This document shows positions 63,844 to 64,000 of a DNA stretch of 64,000 nt, in pieces; positions within the stretch are counted from its first letter, which is position 1, and the number at the start of each line of letters is the position of its first letter. Made by a program: the position numbers and the translations under genes. Source of the stretch: Sulfitobacter pontiacus (GTDB taxonomy: Bacteria; Pseudomonadota; Alphaproteobacteria; Rhodobacterales; Rhodobacteraceae); the NCBI RefSeq assembly GCF_040790665.1, contig NZ_CP160849.1:1761501-1825500 (forward strand), read 5' to 3'. The notes under the pieces are model-generated. The model was not told the DNA's origin. It saw nothing but the letters and a program-made list of their open reading frames with translations, and made no database searches.

Positions 63844-64000
63844 TCAATGGGACAACAAAACGGGGATTTTGATCTTTTCCAGCACCTCGGCGGTCACGCC
63901 GCCAAGGAAATCTTCACGAAATTTGGAATGCTCATAGGCACCCAGCACCAGCAGCGAGGGGTCATGGCGCTCGCAATAGGACAGTAGAGTCTGTGAAACC
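63844..64000 (-). CDS. Universal stress protein (3' end only)
   Basis: The last 52 residues of a UspA-type protein; the 5' part is beyond the window. The visible part is SLLVLGAYEHSKFREDFLGG followed by VTAEVLEKIKIPVLLSH, which matches the ATP-binding C-terminal G-x-x-G-H-S/K loop and final strand of the family. Its stop is close to the small gene downstream. The missing part prevents assigning a subfamily. Confidence 0.85.
   Translation of the reverse strand, partial: VSQTLLSYCERHDPSLLVLGAYEHSKFREDFLGGVTAEVLEKIKIPVLLSH

Overview
The window is a bacterial chromosome segment with high G+C and dense coding on both strands. Gene content and order point to an alphaproteobacterium of the Rhodobacteraceae (Roseobacter group): a GcrA cell-cycle regulator, a phosphatidylcholine synthase, the ctaC-ctaB-small ORF-ctaG-ctaE-SURF1-thrC-M16 order, and a maf/short RNase E-G/yacG cluster beside tRNA-Phe. 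This placement is an inference from families and synteny; no species is claimed.

Housekeeping half (1-36.3 kb). On the minus strand: topA (cut by the left edge), dprA, tldD. On the plus strand: the aa3-type cytochrome c oxidase assembly operon, then threonine synthase, an M16 peptidase, a GNAT and a VOC protein, closed by a bidirectional terminator against gcrA. Next come argD-argF-panE-like, a phosphate permease, a Nudix hydrolase, gnd, truA, a YcjX/GNAT/YcjF operon with overlapping start and stop codons, ileS, ogt, pcs, rpmB, a DUF2946-like/PCu(A)C copper pair, a sirtuin, a LysR regulator divergent from a carbon-nitrogen hydrolase, infA-maf-short RNase E/G-yacG and tRNA-Phe(GAA).

Accessory half (36.3-57.2 kb). 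Just past tRNA-Phe the character changes: a gene relic, a two-subunit IorAB-type molybdenum hydroxylase, a haloalkane dehalogenase, four TetR regulators within 5.5 kb, a Bcr/CflA efflux gene truncated by a decayed IS3-family transposase, and a tripartite RND efflux operon extended by a DUF1499 membrane protein and a secreted lectin-like protein. A small oxidoreductase/DUF2218 cluster with LysR regulators follows. Several palindromes in divergent promoters look like operators. The block reads as a detoxification and catabolic island that has been gaining and losing genes.

Right end (57.2-64 kb). This holds a class III alcohol dehydrogenase (glutathione-dependent formaldehyde oxidation), then a GntR-controlled tcuA-tcuB cluster whose divergent partner is an AbrB-family membrane protein rather than a usual tricarboxylate carrier. 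A D-2-hydroxyacid dehydrogenase, a 52-residue protein and the end of a universal stress protein gene finish the window.

No rRNA, CRISPR array, prophage, complete insertion sequence or replication origin was found. The most unusual items are the TcuAB/AbrB arrangement, the lectin-extended RND operon, the haloalkane dehalogenase locus, the decaying efflux/TetR locus, and a short RNase E/G homologue with an altered catalytic motif.
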